The notes under the pieces are model-generated. The model ran no database searches. It worked only from the letters and a program-made list of their open reading frames with translations, and was not told the DNA's origin. This document shows positions 42,811 through 53,480 of a stretch of DNA of 64,000 nt, in pieces (positions within the stretch are counted from its first letter, which is position 1; each line of letters begins with the position of its first letter). This stretch comes from Sacculina carcini (lineage: Eukaryota; Arthropoda; Thecostraca; Sacculinidae): positions 7,939,440-8,003,439 of the forward strand of contig OU696577.1 in NCBI GenBank assembly GCA_916048095.2. The letters are read 5' to 3'. Both the position numbers and the translations under genes were made by a program.

Positions 42811-45600
42811 ATGAAGACTACGCGAATTCTGACGCATATTGTTGGGGTTCTGTTGTCGCTGACGAACGTGGGTTATTGTCAGTTTTTGGCGTAGCAATGG
42901 CTACCAACAACGCCACCTTGGTTTGAGCACTGATTCTGGGGAGAAATGAATGCATGTGTATGAGTCTGCATAACACGCAACCGGAAAGTTCACTGTGAAA
43001 TTCCTGGCTGCAAGTCGCGTGACTCATTGTTGAGTTCAATACCAGTGCATGTTGGCTCGCTACCAGCCTTGCACGACTCAGTCGATCGTGTTGAGGCAAA
43101 CGTGAATGACATGGGTGCAAGAAGCATTTGTCTGGAAATTGTAAGTGCTACAAAATTGTTCAATTAACTTATGTTCAACAAGCCTGTTTTAGTGGTAGAG
43201 ACCGCAATATCATGCCAGTCACATGACAAATATTATTTATCCAAAATCTCGATTTTCCAATAAAAACCTAACCAACGATCTTACAAAACAAAATATTTTC
43301 AAATTGCAGTATTTATGGTGTCTATACAGTCCATAAGATATATACAGTCTGTAATTATTTCCACAGAGCGTTGGTCTGGCGTTGGTAGCATGTATAGGAC
43401 TGATCACCACAGGCAGCGTATATTTCTTCACGGATGAAGGTGAGCTGATGTCAAAGTGTAACTGTAAGCGCCACACTTGCTGAATACACAAGACATGGTG
43501 AACACACATTACACACTTCATACACAAGTGGACAAGATTTACCAGCAAGACGGGACGAAACACAATCAACAATGTGTTTTAAATTTCATTTACAATTCAC
43601 GTACATACCAGTCTTTATGAAGACTACGCGAATTCTGACGCATATTGTTGGGGTTCTGTTGTCGCTGACGAACGTGGGTTATTGTCAGTTTTTGGCGTAG
43701 CAATGGCTACCAACACCGCCATCTTGGTTTGAGCACTGATTCTGGGGAGGAATGAATGCATGTGTATGAGTCTGCATAACACGCAACCGGAAAGGTTGCT
43801 GTGAAATTCCTGGCTGCAAGTCGCGTGACTCATTGTTGAGTTCACTACCAGTGCGTGTTGCCTCGCTACCAGCCTTGCACGACTCAGTCGATCGTGTTGA
43901 GGCAAACGTGAATGACATGGGTGCAAGAAGCATTTGTCTGGAAATTGTAAGTGCTACAAAATTGTTCAATTAACGTATGTTCAACAAGCCTGTTTTAGTG
44001 GTAGAGACCGCAATATCATGCCAGTCACATGACAAATATTATTTATCCAAAATATCGATTCCACAGAGCGGTGGTCTGGCGTTGGTAGCATGTATAGGAC
44101 TGATCACCACAGGCATATATTACTTCACGGATGAAGGTGAGCTGATGTCAAAGTGTTACTGTAAGCGCCACACTTGCTGAATACACAATACATGGTGAAC
44201 ACCAATTACACACTTCATACACAGGTGGACAAGATTTACCAGCAAGACGGGACGAAACACAATCAACAATATGTTTTAAATTTCATTTACAATTCACGTA
44301 CATATCAGTCTTTATGAAGACTACGCGAATTCTGACGCATATTGTTGGGGTTCTGTTGTCGCTGACGAACGTGGGTTATTGTCAGTTTTTGGCGTAGCAA
44401 TGGCTACCAACACCGCCACCTTGGTTTGAGCACTGATTCTGGGGAGAAATGAATGCATGTGTATGAGTCTGCATAACACGCAACCGGAAAGTTCACTGTG
44501 AAATTCCTGGCTGCAAGTCGCGTGACTCATTGTTAAGTTCAATACCAGTGCATGTTGGCTCGCTACCAGCCTTGCACGACTCAATCGATCGTGTTGAGGC
44601 AAACGTGAATGACATGGGTGCAAGAAGCATTTGTCTGGGAATTGTAAGTGCTACAAAATTGTTCAATTAACTTATGTTCAACAAGCCTGTTTTAGTGGTA
44701 GAGACCGCAATATCATGCCAGTCACATGACAAATATTTTTTATCCAAAATATCGATTCCACAGAGCGGTGGTCTGGCGTTGGTTGCATGTATAGGCCTGA
44801 TCACCACAGGCAGCTTATATTTCCTCTCGGATGAAGGTGAGTTGATGACAAAAGTGTAACTGTAAGCGCCACACTTGCTGAATACACAAGACATGGTGAA
44901 CACCCATTACACACTTCATACACAGGTGGACAAGATTTACCAGCAAGACGGGACGAGACACAATCAACAATATGTTTTAAATTTCATTTACAATTCACGT
45001 ACATACCAGTCTTTATGAAGACTACGCGAATTCTGACGCATATTGTTGGGGTTCTGTTGTCGCTGACGAACGTGGTTTATTGTCAGTTTTTGGCGTAGCA
45101 ATGGCTACCAACAACGCCACCTTGGTTTGAGCACTGATTCTGGGGAGAAATGAATGCATGTGTATGAGTCTGCATAACACGCAACCGGAAAGTTCACTGT
45201 GGAATTCCTGGCTGCAAGTCGCGTGACTCATTGTTGAGTTCACTACCAGTGCGTGTTGGCTCGCTACCAGCCTTGCACGACTCAGTCGATCGTGTTGAGG
45301 CAAACGTGAATGACATGGGTGCAAGAAGCATTTGTCTGGGAATTGTAAGTGCTACAAAATTGTTTAATTAACTTATGTTCAACAAGCCTGTTTTAGTGGT
45401 AGAGACCGCAATATCATGCCAGTCACATGACAAATATTTTTTATCCAAAATATCGATTCCACAGAGCGGTGGTCTGGCGTTGGTAGCATGTATAGGACTG
45501 ATCACCACAGGCAGCGTATATTTCCTCACGGATGAAGGTGAGCTGATGTCAAAGTGTTACTGTAAGCGCCACACTTGCCGAATACACAATACATGGTGAA
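42811..45600 (+). other. Putative small membrane/secreted protein exons repeated in each array unit
   Basis: Per unit (example coordinates from the last unit): segment 1 at 45015-45095 (MKTTRILTHIVGVLLSLTNV, signal-peptide-like, stop soon after); segment 2 at about 45169-45345 (cysteine-containing: CEIPGCKSRDSL, ending before GTAAGT); segment 3 at about 45463-45537 (membrane-like: SGGLALVACIGLITTG, ending GATGAAG before GTGAGC); segment 4 after 45625 (GQDLPARRDETQS). Segment boundaries 2/3 (phase 0) and 3/4 (phase 1) agree. Segment 3 keeps its frame in four units, including one with an in-frame 3-bp deletion, while an older unit (about 42560) has a stop. This may be a tandem gene family or a satellite built from an exon cluster. 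No family was recognised. Confidence 0.35.
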
Positions 45601-45939
45601 CACCCATTACACACTTCATACACAGGTGGACAAGATTTACCAGCAAGACGGGACGAAACACAATCAACAATGTGTTTTAAATTTCATTTACGGCTGTCAT
45701 TTCCCATGGTCGTATGCATAAGCTAAGAACAATGAAGACTATTAAGAAACATTTGGTACAACAGGCAACAACAAGGACGAGCATATATTAGACGGTGCTC
45801 CTTAACACAGGTCATGTATAGCATGTAGACGTGTTATCTTGCATTGAGCAACGGGCAATAAAAGAGGATATATCAGACAGGGCCACGCCCATGATTTTGC
45901 AACAGCCAGCAGGCAGTGGGCGCCGCGCAGCAGTGAGTC

Positions 45940-46945
45940 ACAGGGAACAGAGGGGAGAGGCACGTTGTCTGGCCAGAGTGTGGTTCCCTGCTAATTCTCC
46001 GTCGCCTTTGTAAGTTGCTGTGTCTTTCCTGTGGTTATTTTTCTGTGCCTACTGTACTGCGTACTGGTGTTTTTTCTATCAGTCTTTGTTTTATCCACAG
46101 GTTTGTGTGATTTTTCAATGCCGAAGACGCGCAAATGGAATGACGAGTATGTCACGTGCGGCTTCACTGCACTCTTGGACGATCATGGAGCACCAGATCG
46201 GGCACAAGGCATGACCTGCCATTTCATTATGTGCAACTCCAACTTGAAACCTGCTAGACTCCGAGAACACCAGGCGAAGCATCCAGCTGCAGAACATGAA
46301 CAGACCCTCGAGGTTCTCCAGGCTAAGAGAGCTAGATATGACCAGAAAGGTACACTACCCCGAATTGTTTTCAAGCCAGTGCAAAAACCACTTCTACAAG
46401 CTTCCTATGAGATGGCATTCCAGTTTATCAGGATGGAAGCTTCGCATTCGGCTCCGGAAAACCTGATTAAGCCATGCGCAATTCGGATGGCAGAGCTGGT
46501 CCTGGGAACAGAGGCAGCCAAGAAGATGAAGGACGTGCCTCTGTCTAATGATGTCATCGCAGAGAGAGTTGCAGAGATGAGTTGCGACATCTTGGACCAG
46601 ACTGTTCAGGAGATTAAGGACAGTCCCGTCCGCATTAGTGTTCAAGTTATTTTGTGAGGAGATGGGAAGTGAACACCAAGTTCTTCTCTTCCACACAGAA
46701 GTGCGGTGGCTCTCCCGTGGAAAAATGCTGACTCGTATTGCAGAGCTAAATAATGAGATTGCAACATTTCTCCGAGAGTATCAGAGTAACTGCTGAAAAA
46801 TTCGAGAATGAAACGTATATCCATTCTCTCTCTTATCTGGCAGATATTTTCAGCCATTTAAATGACCTCAACTTGTCCATGCAAGGCCTGTTTGCTAGTT
46901 ATATTCTTTGTGCAGAGAAGGAAGCCTTCAAGAGGAAGCTCTCGT
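45940..46945 (+). mobile_element. ZBED-type hAT element, copy 1, left part
   Basis: Homologous to 59943-60638 plus 62093-62425 in the same orientation. The element is cut at TCAAGAGGAAGCTCTC (46929-46944), and its remainder resumes after the same 16 bp at 51568, so about 4.6 kb was inserted or joined there. Confidence 0.85.
46118..46944 (+). pseudogene. hAT transposase (ZBED5-like), copy 1, internally deleted
   Basis: ATG at 46118 opens MPKTRKWNDEYVTCGFTALL, a BED-finger-type N terminus with a C-x2-C then H-x4-H arrangement (MTCHFIMCNSN, LREHQAKHPA). The frame runs to about 46650 (DQTVQEIKDSP). It is followed in another frame by CEEMGSEHQVLLFHTEVRWL, SRGKMLTRIAELNNEIATFL and, after another shift, LADIFSHLNDLNLSMQGLFA. 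The segment between DQTVQEI and CEEMG, which carries two catalytic Asp residues in related proteins, is absent here and in copy 2. The family member was therefore non-autonomous before duplication. The C-terminal part lies at 51568-51990. Confidence 0.85.
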
Positions 46946-47109
46946 AAAGAAGGAAGAGGAAGAGGACGTAAGCTTTAGTTTCTTTTTCCGCCGCTAGGTG
47001 GCGCTACTTGGTTGTCTACTCTGTGTGGCAAAAGAGTAGTAAGCCTCAAAACTTTGTGACATATAACGTCACACTCCCCCCTTGCCCCCCTATGACGTCA
47101 CCCCTCTGA

Positions 47110-47345
47110 CGTCACTCTTAACCTAACTTAACCTAACTTTTATATTTTTTTTTCTCTATCATATACCTAACCTAACTTTTTTCTGTATTCCATAACTAAC
47201 CTAACTTTTTTCTGTATTCCATACCTAACCTAAGTTTTTTCTTTATTATACACCTAACCTAACTTTTTTCTTCATTATATACCTAACCTAACTTTTTTCT
47301 TTATTATATACCTAACCTAACTTTTTTCTTATTCTATACCTAACC
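47110..47345. repeat. CCTAACCTAACTTTTTTC minisatellite
   Basis: About seven units of 28-32 bp, CCTAACCTAACTTTTTTCT plus TTATTATATA variants, paralleled at 62595-62780 in the second copy. It resembles scrambled TTAGG repeats but is not a telomeric array. Confidence 0.85.
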
Positions 47346-47602
47346 CAACCCAGCCTAACCCGACCCAACCCAACTTTTATTTTTATTTCTTATTATATTT
47401 ATTCTTTATTCTATGCCCAAGCTAACATTTTTCGTTTATTTCTATTTTATGTCACGATACTCATTATATCGGGATCGCCAAGTCGATGTTTGGCAGAGAC
47501 GTGAATATAATAATTTCCAATCATACTTGAAATATATATAAAAAACGGTTTGACTACATCGTTCGCAAAGACAATGTACAATATCCACATTGTGTACAAT
47601 AT

Positions 47603-48172
47603 CGTATTATCGGGAGGACCTTTGATTTTTACTTCTTTTTTTTCACAGGGTTTGTTGGTTAGTATGAAGATCTTTGATTTACCGCGCACTGAGGAAGAGG
47701 CTGTTGTGTTCCTTCAGGAGAAAAGTATCTTGCCGGCTGAACGAATCTGTCCGAACAATCACAAAATGAAGCTCTACTTTGGCTCGCGCATTTTCTGGCA
47801 ATGTAACGTCAAGTCATGCAAAAATCAGGCTTTCATCACCTCAACGTCAACCACAAGTACAACTTTGTGGATCCGAACACCGGGGCTCATACGCAGGCAG
47901 TGGAACGCCTATGGGGATCGACAAAGTGGCGAAACAAGAAGCACTGTGGCACTGCAGGTCACCATTTGGAGTCGTATTTGGCCGAATTCATGTGGCGGAA
48001 GCATGTTGCCTGTACTGATGTCTTTGAGTCACTTTTGGAAGCAATTGCGACGTTCTGGCCTCCGGAATTACAAATGTAATGTTATTTTATTGTTTTAACC
48101 GTTTCAATAAATAATTTACTTTAATTTTTGAGTCGTTTTTTTTAAAGGTCCTCCCGATAATACGTAAGCACC
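47603..48172 (+). mobile_element. Merlin element, copy 2 (left end truncated)
   Basis: Starts at CGTATTATCGGGAGGACC without the outermost TIR bases and ends CGTAAGCACC at 48172, followed by GATTGATC, the target sequence seen twice around copy 3. The interior keeps the N-terminal zinc ribbon (47668-47820) fused to the C-terminal part; the central catalytic part is deleted. Confidence 0.9.
47660..48079 (+). pseudogene. Merlin/ISXO2-like transposase, internally deleted
   Basis: Frame 1: MKIFDLPRTEEEAVVFLQEK, then ILPAERICPNNHKMKLYFGS and FWQCNVKSC (zinc ribbon). At about 47825 the reading changes to another frame with GFHHLNVNHKYNFVDPNTGA, then ERLWGSTKWRNKKHCGTA and HHLESYLAEFMWRKH, ending WPPELQM at 48079. 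The last block carries the C-terminal catalytic Glu (ERLW) of the ISXO2-like DDE domain. The centre with the first Asp residues is missing, so the copy is non-autonomous. Confidence 0.85.
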
Positions 48173-48665
48173 GATTGATCTATGTACAGTGCTGTTATAC
48201 AAATTCACCAATTGAGGTAGATTTTTGACAAAGTGTTTTGTGTTGTTTTCAGTCATAAACTTATGTATCAGCGAGAGCAGAGTACGGAAAAATCGTTCAA
48301 TTATCCACGCCTTCCGTATGATTGTAGATGTCGTATAATGATAGATGTTGTGCTCTTTCATTACACGTTGAAATTCTCGCCCAGTGAATTCACCACCATG
48401 GTCGCTCATTATTTGCATCGGTGTGCAATTGTTGGTGAGAATATGGTTCATTGCTTTGGCCACGGCCGGTCCCCGTTTACTATGTAATGCACGCACATAT
48501 GCTTGTCTGCTAAACACGTCAATTACACCCAACAAATAACGTACTTGTGTGTTATGCCCACGTAGACGTGAAACATCGCACAAATCAACTTGCCATGTAT
48601 CATTTAGTCCAGTGGAGGTGTATGCATTGTGTACGAAGCGCTTACGTACTGGACGATAGAGTTGT
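48173..48665 (-). pseudogene. Maverick/Polinton-type integrase, core domain, copy 1
   Basis: Reading on the minus strand from about 48665: VRKRFVHNAYTSTGLNDTW, then the first catalytic Asp in WQVDLCDVS, YLLGVIDVFSRQAYVRALHS, the second Asp in QIMSDHGGEFTGREFQ, the catalytic Glu in WIIERFFRTL, and FVKNLPQLVNLYNSTVHRSI where the Merlin element breaks it. This order matches the rve integrase core of Maverick/Polinton (adintovirus-like) elements. The C-terminal domain is deleted at this locus but survives at 62979-63296. The frame of the core itself is open. Confidence 0.85.
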
Positions 48666-48855
48666 TAGGTTGAAGGTGTTGAAGGTGACCAAATTGAAGG
48701 TGTATTTTTTACACGGGAAAACACGGTATTTGCCCTATTTTAGGTAATTTATTTTATTTTTTGACAGCCATTGTCATAATAACTGCAATTTCATTTGATC
48801 TTGTCTTATTTGGCTGAAGTTCTCTTAAGATCTTGTTTCAAGTGGGCTGAAGCTA

Positions 48856-49190
48856 GGACTCCGTGGTGTAGTGATTAGCACACCCGCCTCACAAGCGAGA
48901 GGTCCGTGGTTCAAAACCCGGCGAAGAATTCCCTGGGCAAATTCCATAATCCCACAGCTCCTGTCCACCCAGCAGTAAATGATGGTACCAGATATCAGTC
49001 ATGTGTTGTATCAGTCATGTGCATGACACAATCATGCATTCTGGGGAGGTGGCCCTCTCTAATACGTCTTCCGTCCTTGTGGCGTCATAGCGTGGAGAGG
49101 GTCGGTTCTGCGGTGGCAGCGAGCTGCACGGGACACGCCTGTGTGTTCATAAGCTTCGGCTTCTTCCCGTGTAGCAGTTGTCAGTCATTT
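48856..49190 (+). mobile_element. tRNA-Val-derived SINE, copy 3
   Basis: The best-preserved head: GGACTCCGTGGTGTAGTGAT, anticodon-region CGCCTCACAAGCG (CAC), GGTCCGTGGTTCAAAACCCG. It also has the shared body. The T-arm and acceptor do not pair as in a real tRNA, so it is not a tRNA gene. Confidence 0.9.
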
Positions 49191-49369
49191 AGGCGTGATG
49201 ATCCTTCTATGCTCGCTCATGCTTGATGATGGAAATCATATTGCAATTGCAACATGCTCGTGTCTTGATATCAGGCTGGTGGTCACACCAAGTGGAGCGT
49301 ATCATCATTCGCCGAGACGCACGATCTCAGTTTGCCAGTGGCTGCCAACTTCTTCCAGATTCAATATGA

Positions 49370-49505
49370 CGCCTGAGTGCCCACACTGTACCAGCAGTTC
49401 ACCGAGCAATAACACACTGTATCAGCAGTTCACCGAGCAATAACACACTGTACCAGTAGTTCGCCGAGCAATAACACACTGTACCAGCAGTTCATCGAGC
49501 AGTAA
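49370..49505. repeat. 31-bp minisatellite at the inner end of the left arm
   Basis: Four units of CAGCAGTTCACCGAGCAATA plus ACACACTGTAC, mirrored at 50281-50405 in the right arm. Confidence 0.85.
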
Positions 49506-50280
49506 CTGTATAGCAACAATGTATAGTAACTGTATAGCAACTGTATAGCAACAACAACTAGCAACAACTATGTTTAACTGTAACTTGTATAGCAGCGTGT
49601 CTATTCACCAATGTTGCTGTGTGCGAATTATCCACCTGATTGTATTTTTTGTTAATTGATCGTTTGTTCGTCGTTTATCAACTGTTTGACAATACATTTC
49701 AGCATAATTGTTGTTTATTATTCAACCAGCCCCGCATCAGTTGAAAGAGTTCCCATACTCCCCTACGTTTAATCACATATTCGAGAATCTGATACCATCA
49801 ACAGTGGCGGATTCAGAGGGAAATTTTTGGGGGCTGAATTTTGGGGTGATCAGTCATGTACATCACTATGCAACGTCTTTGCGATACAAATTCTACAGAA
49901 AAATTGACCTCTCTTGTGAACCTCTTGGTTATGAGGAGTGAGAAACAAAGGTGTGTGAAACAATTGTTCTAAAAGTTCAAAATTGTCCTAAATCTAAATA
50001 GTTGATCTAAAAATGAAAAAGTTGCACTAAAAACAAAAGTTGCATTTATACCATATTAAATACTTACCTCAGATCAATAAGATAATGATTTTTGGGCTCC
50101 TTATGATGAACAGATTATATGTTAAAAAAGTTGCATTTGCAACAAAAGATCACCCTAACTATTAATATTAACTGAGCTGTGTGTGCATGTGCGTGTGTGT
50201 GTATGTGTGTGTGTGTGTGTGTGAACACGTGTTGGTGTGTATGTGTATGCAAATGTGTGGGTATGTGTGTGTGTATGTGT
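49506..50280. other. Spacer of the palindrome
   Basis: Unique AT-rich DNA. At 49804 the motif CAGTGGCGGATTCAGAGGG resembles a hAT-type terminus. (GT)n-rich DNA occupies 50175-50282. No gene seen. Confidence 0.5.
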
Positions 50281-51323
50281 GTTATTGCTCGGTGAACTGC
50301 TGGTACAGTGTGTTATTGCTCGGCGAACTACTGGTACAGTGTGTTATTGCTCGGTGAACTGCTGGTACAGTGTGTTATTGCTCGGTGAACTGCTGGTACA
50401 GTGTGGGCACTCAGGCGTCATATTGAATCTGGAAGAAGTAGGCAGCCACTGGCAAACTGAGATCGTGCGTCTCGGCGAATGATGATACGCTCCACTTGGC
50501 GTGACCACCAGCCTGATATCAAGACACGAGCATGTTGCAAGTGCAACATGATTTCCATCATCAAGCATGAGCGAGCATAGAAGGATCATCACGCCTGAAT
50601 GACTGACAACTGCTACACGGGAAGAAGCCGAAGCTTAGGAACACACAGGCGTGTCCCGTGCAGCTCGCTGCCACCGCAGAACCGACCCGCTCCACGCTAT
50701 GACGCCACAAGGACGGAAGACGTATTAGAGAGGGTCTCCTCCCCAGAATGCATGATTGTGTCATGCACATGACTGATATCTGGTACCATAATTTATTGCT
50801 GGGTGGACAGGAGCTGTGGGATTATGGAATTTGCCAGGAAATTCTTCGCCGGGTTTTGAACCACGGACCTCTCGCTTGTGAGGCGGGTGTGCTAACCACT
50901 ACACCACGGAGTCCTAGCTTCAGCCCACTTGAAACAAGATCTTAAGAGAACTTCAGCCAAATAAGACAAGATCAAATGAAATTGCAGTTATTATGACAAT
51001 GGCTGTCAAAAAATAAAATAAATTACCTAAAATAGGGCAAATACCGTGTTTTCCCGTGTAAAAAATACACCTTCAATTTTGGTCACCTTCAACCAAACAA
51101 CTCCATCGTCCAGTACGTAAGCGCTTCGTACACAATGCATACACCTCCACTGGACTAAATGATACATGGCAAGTTGATTTGTGCGATGTTTCACGTCTAC
51201 GTGGGCATAACACACAAGTACGTTATTTGTTGGGTGTAATTGACGTGTTTAGCAGACAAGCATATGTGCGTGCATTACATAGTAAACGGGGACCGGCCGT
51301 GGCCAAAGCAATGAACCATATTC
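50281..51323 (-). repeat. Right arm of about 1-kb inverted repeat
   Basis: Inverted match to 48437-49505 with scattered substitutions and small indels (about 95% by eye). Its outer edge, at GAACCATATTC, switches directly to AAACATCGACTTGGCG, sequence found near 47485 in the left half, so a deletion junction lies here. Confidence 0.9.
50585..50914 (-). mobile_element. tRNA-Val-derived SINE, copy 4 (in the inverted arm)
   Basis: Inverted counterpart of copy 3, duplicated with the arm rather than inserted independently. It ends at GTCC (50911-50914) on the plus strand. Confidence 0.9.
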
Positions 51324-51325
51324 AA
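51105..51325 (+). pseudogene. Maverick-type integrase, N-terminal part of core, inverted copy
   Basis: Plus-strand counterpart of 48437-48665: VRKRF..., WQVDLCDVS with the first Asp, YLLGVIDVFSRQAYVRALHS, then truncated after AKAMNH at the deletion junction. Confidence 0.85.
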
Positions 51326-51567
51326 ACATCGACTTGGCGAAAATAAAAAAAATAAAAAATAGAAAAAAAGCTAGGTTAAGTTAGGTTAAGAGTGACGTCA
51401 GAGGGGGGTGACGTCATAGGGGAGCAAGGGGGGAGTGTGACGTCATATGTCACAAAGTGTTGAGGCTTACTACTAAAAGATTCTCACTAAGTAGCAATCT
51501 GTCAACACACAGGAGTACGATTGTAGATTCACAATTATTGTATGACAATATGGATAATGGATTGCAT

Positions 51568-52020
51568 CAAGAGGAAGCTCTCACTTTGGAAGCGTCGAAT
51601 CCAGGGAGGGAGTGTGGGAAGCTTTCCTATCCTTGAAGAGAAATTGGGGGAAAGGACAATCAGCCCCATGCTTGAACAAAAAGTTGTTGCTCACCTCTCG
51701 CACCTTGAGACCACCATGGCAAAGTACTTTCCCAAGGATCGAACATTTCCAGAATGGATTCAGCAGCCCTTCCTGGCAGACATGAGTGATACTGACAAAC
51801 TGAAGGAAGAGCTTATTGATCTGCAGGTGAACCAGGCTTGTCAGACAAAATTCCGTACATTACCACTGTCTGGTTTTTGGTGTGAAAACAACTGTCCGGA
51901 ACCGCCTTCTAGGTGGGCTGCTCCACGATATGAGGGTGGCTCTGGCCAACACAAAGCCTCGATTAGAGAAACTAGTGTCACATTTTAGCAGCAGCAAAAA
52001 TCGCATTGATGAGAGTGTTT
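51568..52020 (+). pseudogene. ZBED-type hAT transposase, C-terminal part of copy 1
   Basis: After the repeated TCAAGAGGAAGCTCTC the frame reads KRKLSLWKRRIQ, then FPEWIQQPFLADMSDTDKLK and ELIDLQVNQACQTKFRTLPL with FW. This is the end of the transposase, lacking most of the dimerisation helix. The frame ends at TAG near 51986. Confidence 0.8.
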
Positions 52021-53000
52021 GATTGTGTTTGAGTTCATTCTAGTTCATCTATCATCTAGTTCATTGAGTCCATCTATTTTTTATTCCTGGTCGAATCATC
52101 TCTATCTCCGTTCAACTATCAGCCTCTTACTCTGGGTGAACATATTCCTTCATTTATCATCTTCTGCCATGATGACATTATTTTCCTGTGTACAAGCGTG
52201 TTCTGCATTATGTAAATCCTCCTCCTTGGTGGTCTTCTGAACTGAGACTAATACGTAACGAGTGTCGTTCAAAGGAACGAACTTGGAGGCGTTTCAGATG
52301 TACTAACACGTGGCTTGAACTCTGCTCTAGTAAACAGTAACAACAACAAACGTATTTGCTATAGCGCACAAAGTAATCAGAGACGCGAAATATAACATAC
52401 CAATGGGAGAGAAAAAAGGAAAATAGAGTTGATCGGCAGGGGAGAGTCAAAATGAGCTGTCAAAGAAAGTCAACATACAAGATAATAAGCAGAGGTAGGA
52501 CATTTGTGTGTTTACTTGATTCTTAAAAATCTCACTTTTATCGGTCTCAAATTTCTTCTAACAATTCCTCTCGTTTTCGCTGGTGTACACTGAAACCTAT
52601 TTCTGGTTGCATGCATGGTGATCACTGTATACTCATGAAAAATTAGGTTCATTTATGCATGAAAATGTACTGACCCTTCACTCTAAAATTCCTCAGTCGT
52701 CCATATCTCTTTGTTTTTCTAATAATTACAAAAATTACACGTTTCCTAATCAACCTCCAATGTAGGCGATGTCCCTCCGACCCTATCAAGTTATCTGTCC
52801 TTTCTGATTCAATCCTACTACTTGCTGCTGCTTTACCCATCTTGTCAATGCTTCAATCATGCATGCCAATTTATTTGCCTCCAAGCATGCTATTATTATT
52901 CTCATTTTTAAGAAGCCAAACATCGATCCTATCTAACTTTGTAATTATCGCTCTATTTCTATCCTTCTTCTGCTAAACTACGCCAGATAGCTGAAATTGT
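52021..53000. other. Unique DNA with a piece of the dispersed LINE-end repeat
   Basis: 52330-52490 resembles 14865-15010 (CAACAACAAACGTATTTGCT type). No gene seen. Confidence 0.4.
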
Positions 53001-53003
53001 TGT

Positions 53004-53480
53004 GTGGGCGAACAAGTGCCGGGTGTGAAGGCTCATGTGCCGCAACACGCCACCATCCAGCCGAAAGTGACTGTCGCCAACATCCCACTGGACTCGTCTC
53101 CTGGCTCATTTATCGAGCGGTTGCGATTGAAAAATCCTCTGTTGGCTGATGCTTCGTTGCAAGAATTGAGAGAAATATTGGGAGGGATTCACGCCTTTCT
53201 GGCGGTCTCTCCGTGCCCGGTCCATAATCCGCAGCCAAGGAGGTCGTTTGTTCGTCGGACTTCGGTCGTGCGCCGTCTATGACAGATTCTAGGTGGCGCG
53301 CTGCCACAACTGCTCCGGTCTGGGTCACAAAGCGGCCAAATGTTCTCGTCCGGTGGCGTGTGGCCGCTACGCTGGTCCATACTTGACTACTGCCTGCGAC
53401 AAGACTGTTACGCTGAAGTGTACCAATTGCAGCACTGGACAGGGACCACTGCCACTCGACACTTTCACCTAAAGGTGCTT
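53004..53480 (+). pseudogene. Non-LTR retrotransposon gag-like ORF1 fragment
   Basis: Frame 1 (53004-53282) has NIPLDSSPGSFIERLRLKNP and LREILGGIHAFLAV, an RRM/gag-like helix pattern. After a TGA near 53280, another frame carries a CCHC zinc knuckle, CHNCSGLGHKAAKC (53302-53343), followed by a second cysteine cluster (CTNCSTG). It probably binds the element RNA. The fragments are out of frame and dead. Confidence 0.6.

Larger units (their letters stand above)
41020..45695 (+). repeat. Tandem array of about 0.7-kb units with exon-like segments
   Basis: Units start with ATGAAGACTACGCGAATTCT or its close variant near 41036, 42811, 43617, 44314 and 45015, giving spacings of 806, 697 and 701 bp. 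The first two units are truncated, and a Merlin element is inserted in unit 0. The two early complete units carry about 110 bp extra before the third exon-like segment. Each unit contains, in order: an ATG frame with a signal-peptide-like stretch; an open segment ending at ATT|GTAAGTG; a segment between CCACAG and GAAG|GTGAGC with a hydrophobic stretch (GGLALVACIGLITTG); and a segment after ACACAG with GGQDLPARRDETQS. The array ends at 45690. Confidence 0.9.
48437..49505 (+). repeat. Left arm of about 1-kb inverted repeat
   Basis: Inverted match to 50281-51323. It contains the first part of the integrase gene, a SINE and a 31-bp minisatellite. The 775-bp spacer is 49506-50280. Confidence 0.9.
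46946..51567. mobile_element. Maverick/Polinton-derived insert forming a large foldback
   Basis: An insert of about 4.6 kb flanked by TCAAGAGGAAGCTCTC on both sides. Outer inverted segments 47034-47140 and 51365-51472 (AGTAGTAAGCCTCAA..., GACGTCA-rich) and inner arms 48437-49505 and 50281-51323 are inverted copies of each other. The arms contain the start of a Maverick-type integrase gene and a SINE. The left half additionally holds a CCTAAC minisatellite and a Merlin element, which the right half lacks. The structure looks like an element plus an inverted, deleted second copy. Confidence 0.7.

Noticed and set aside
42818..45324. Four conserved minus-strand 100-codon ORFs in the tandem array
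   Set aside because: They begin at TTG rather than ATG, and conservation is explained by recent duplication. Plus-strand segments have splice signals and a hydrophobic domain instead.
47110..47345. Telomeric TTAGG array
   Set aside because: Units are about 30 bp with T-rich spacers; only short TTAGG-like words occur.
48856..48930. tRNA-Val(CAC) gene
   Set aside because: The A and B boxes are present but the acceptor and T stems do not pair properly and a SINE body follows; four similar copies exist.
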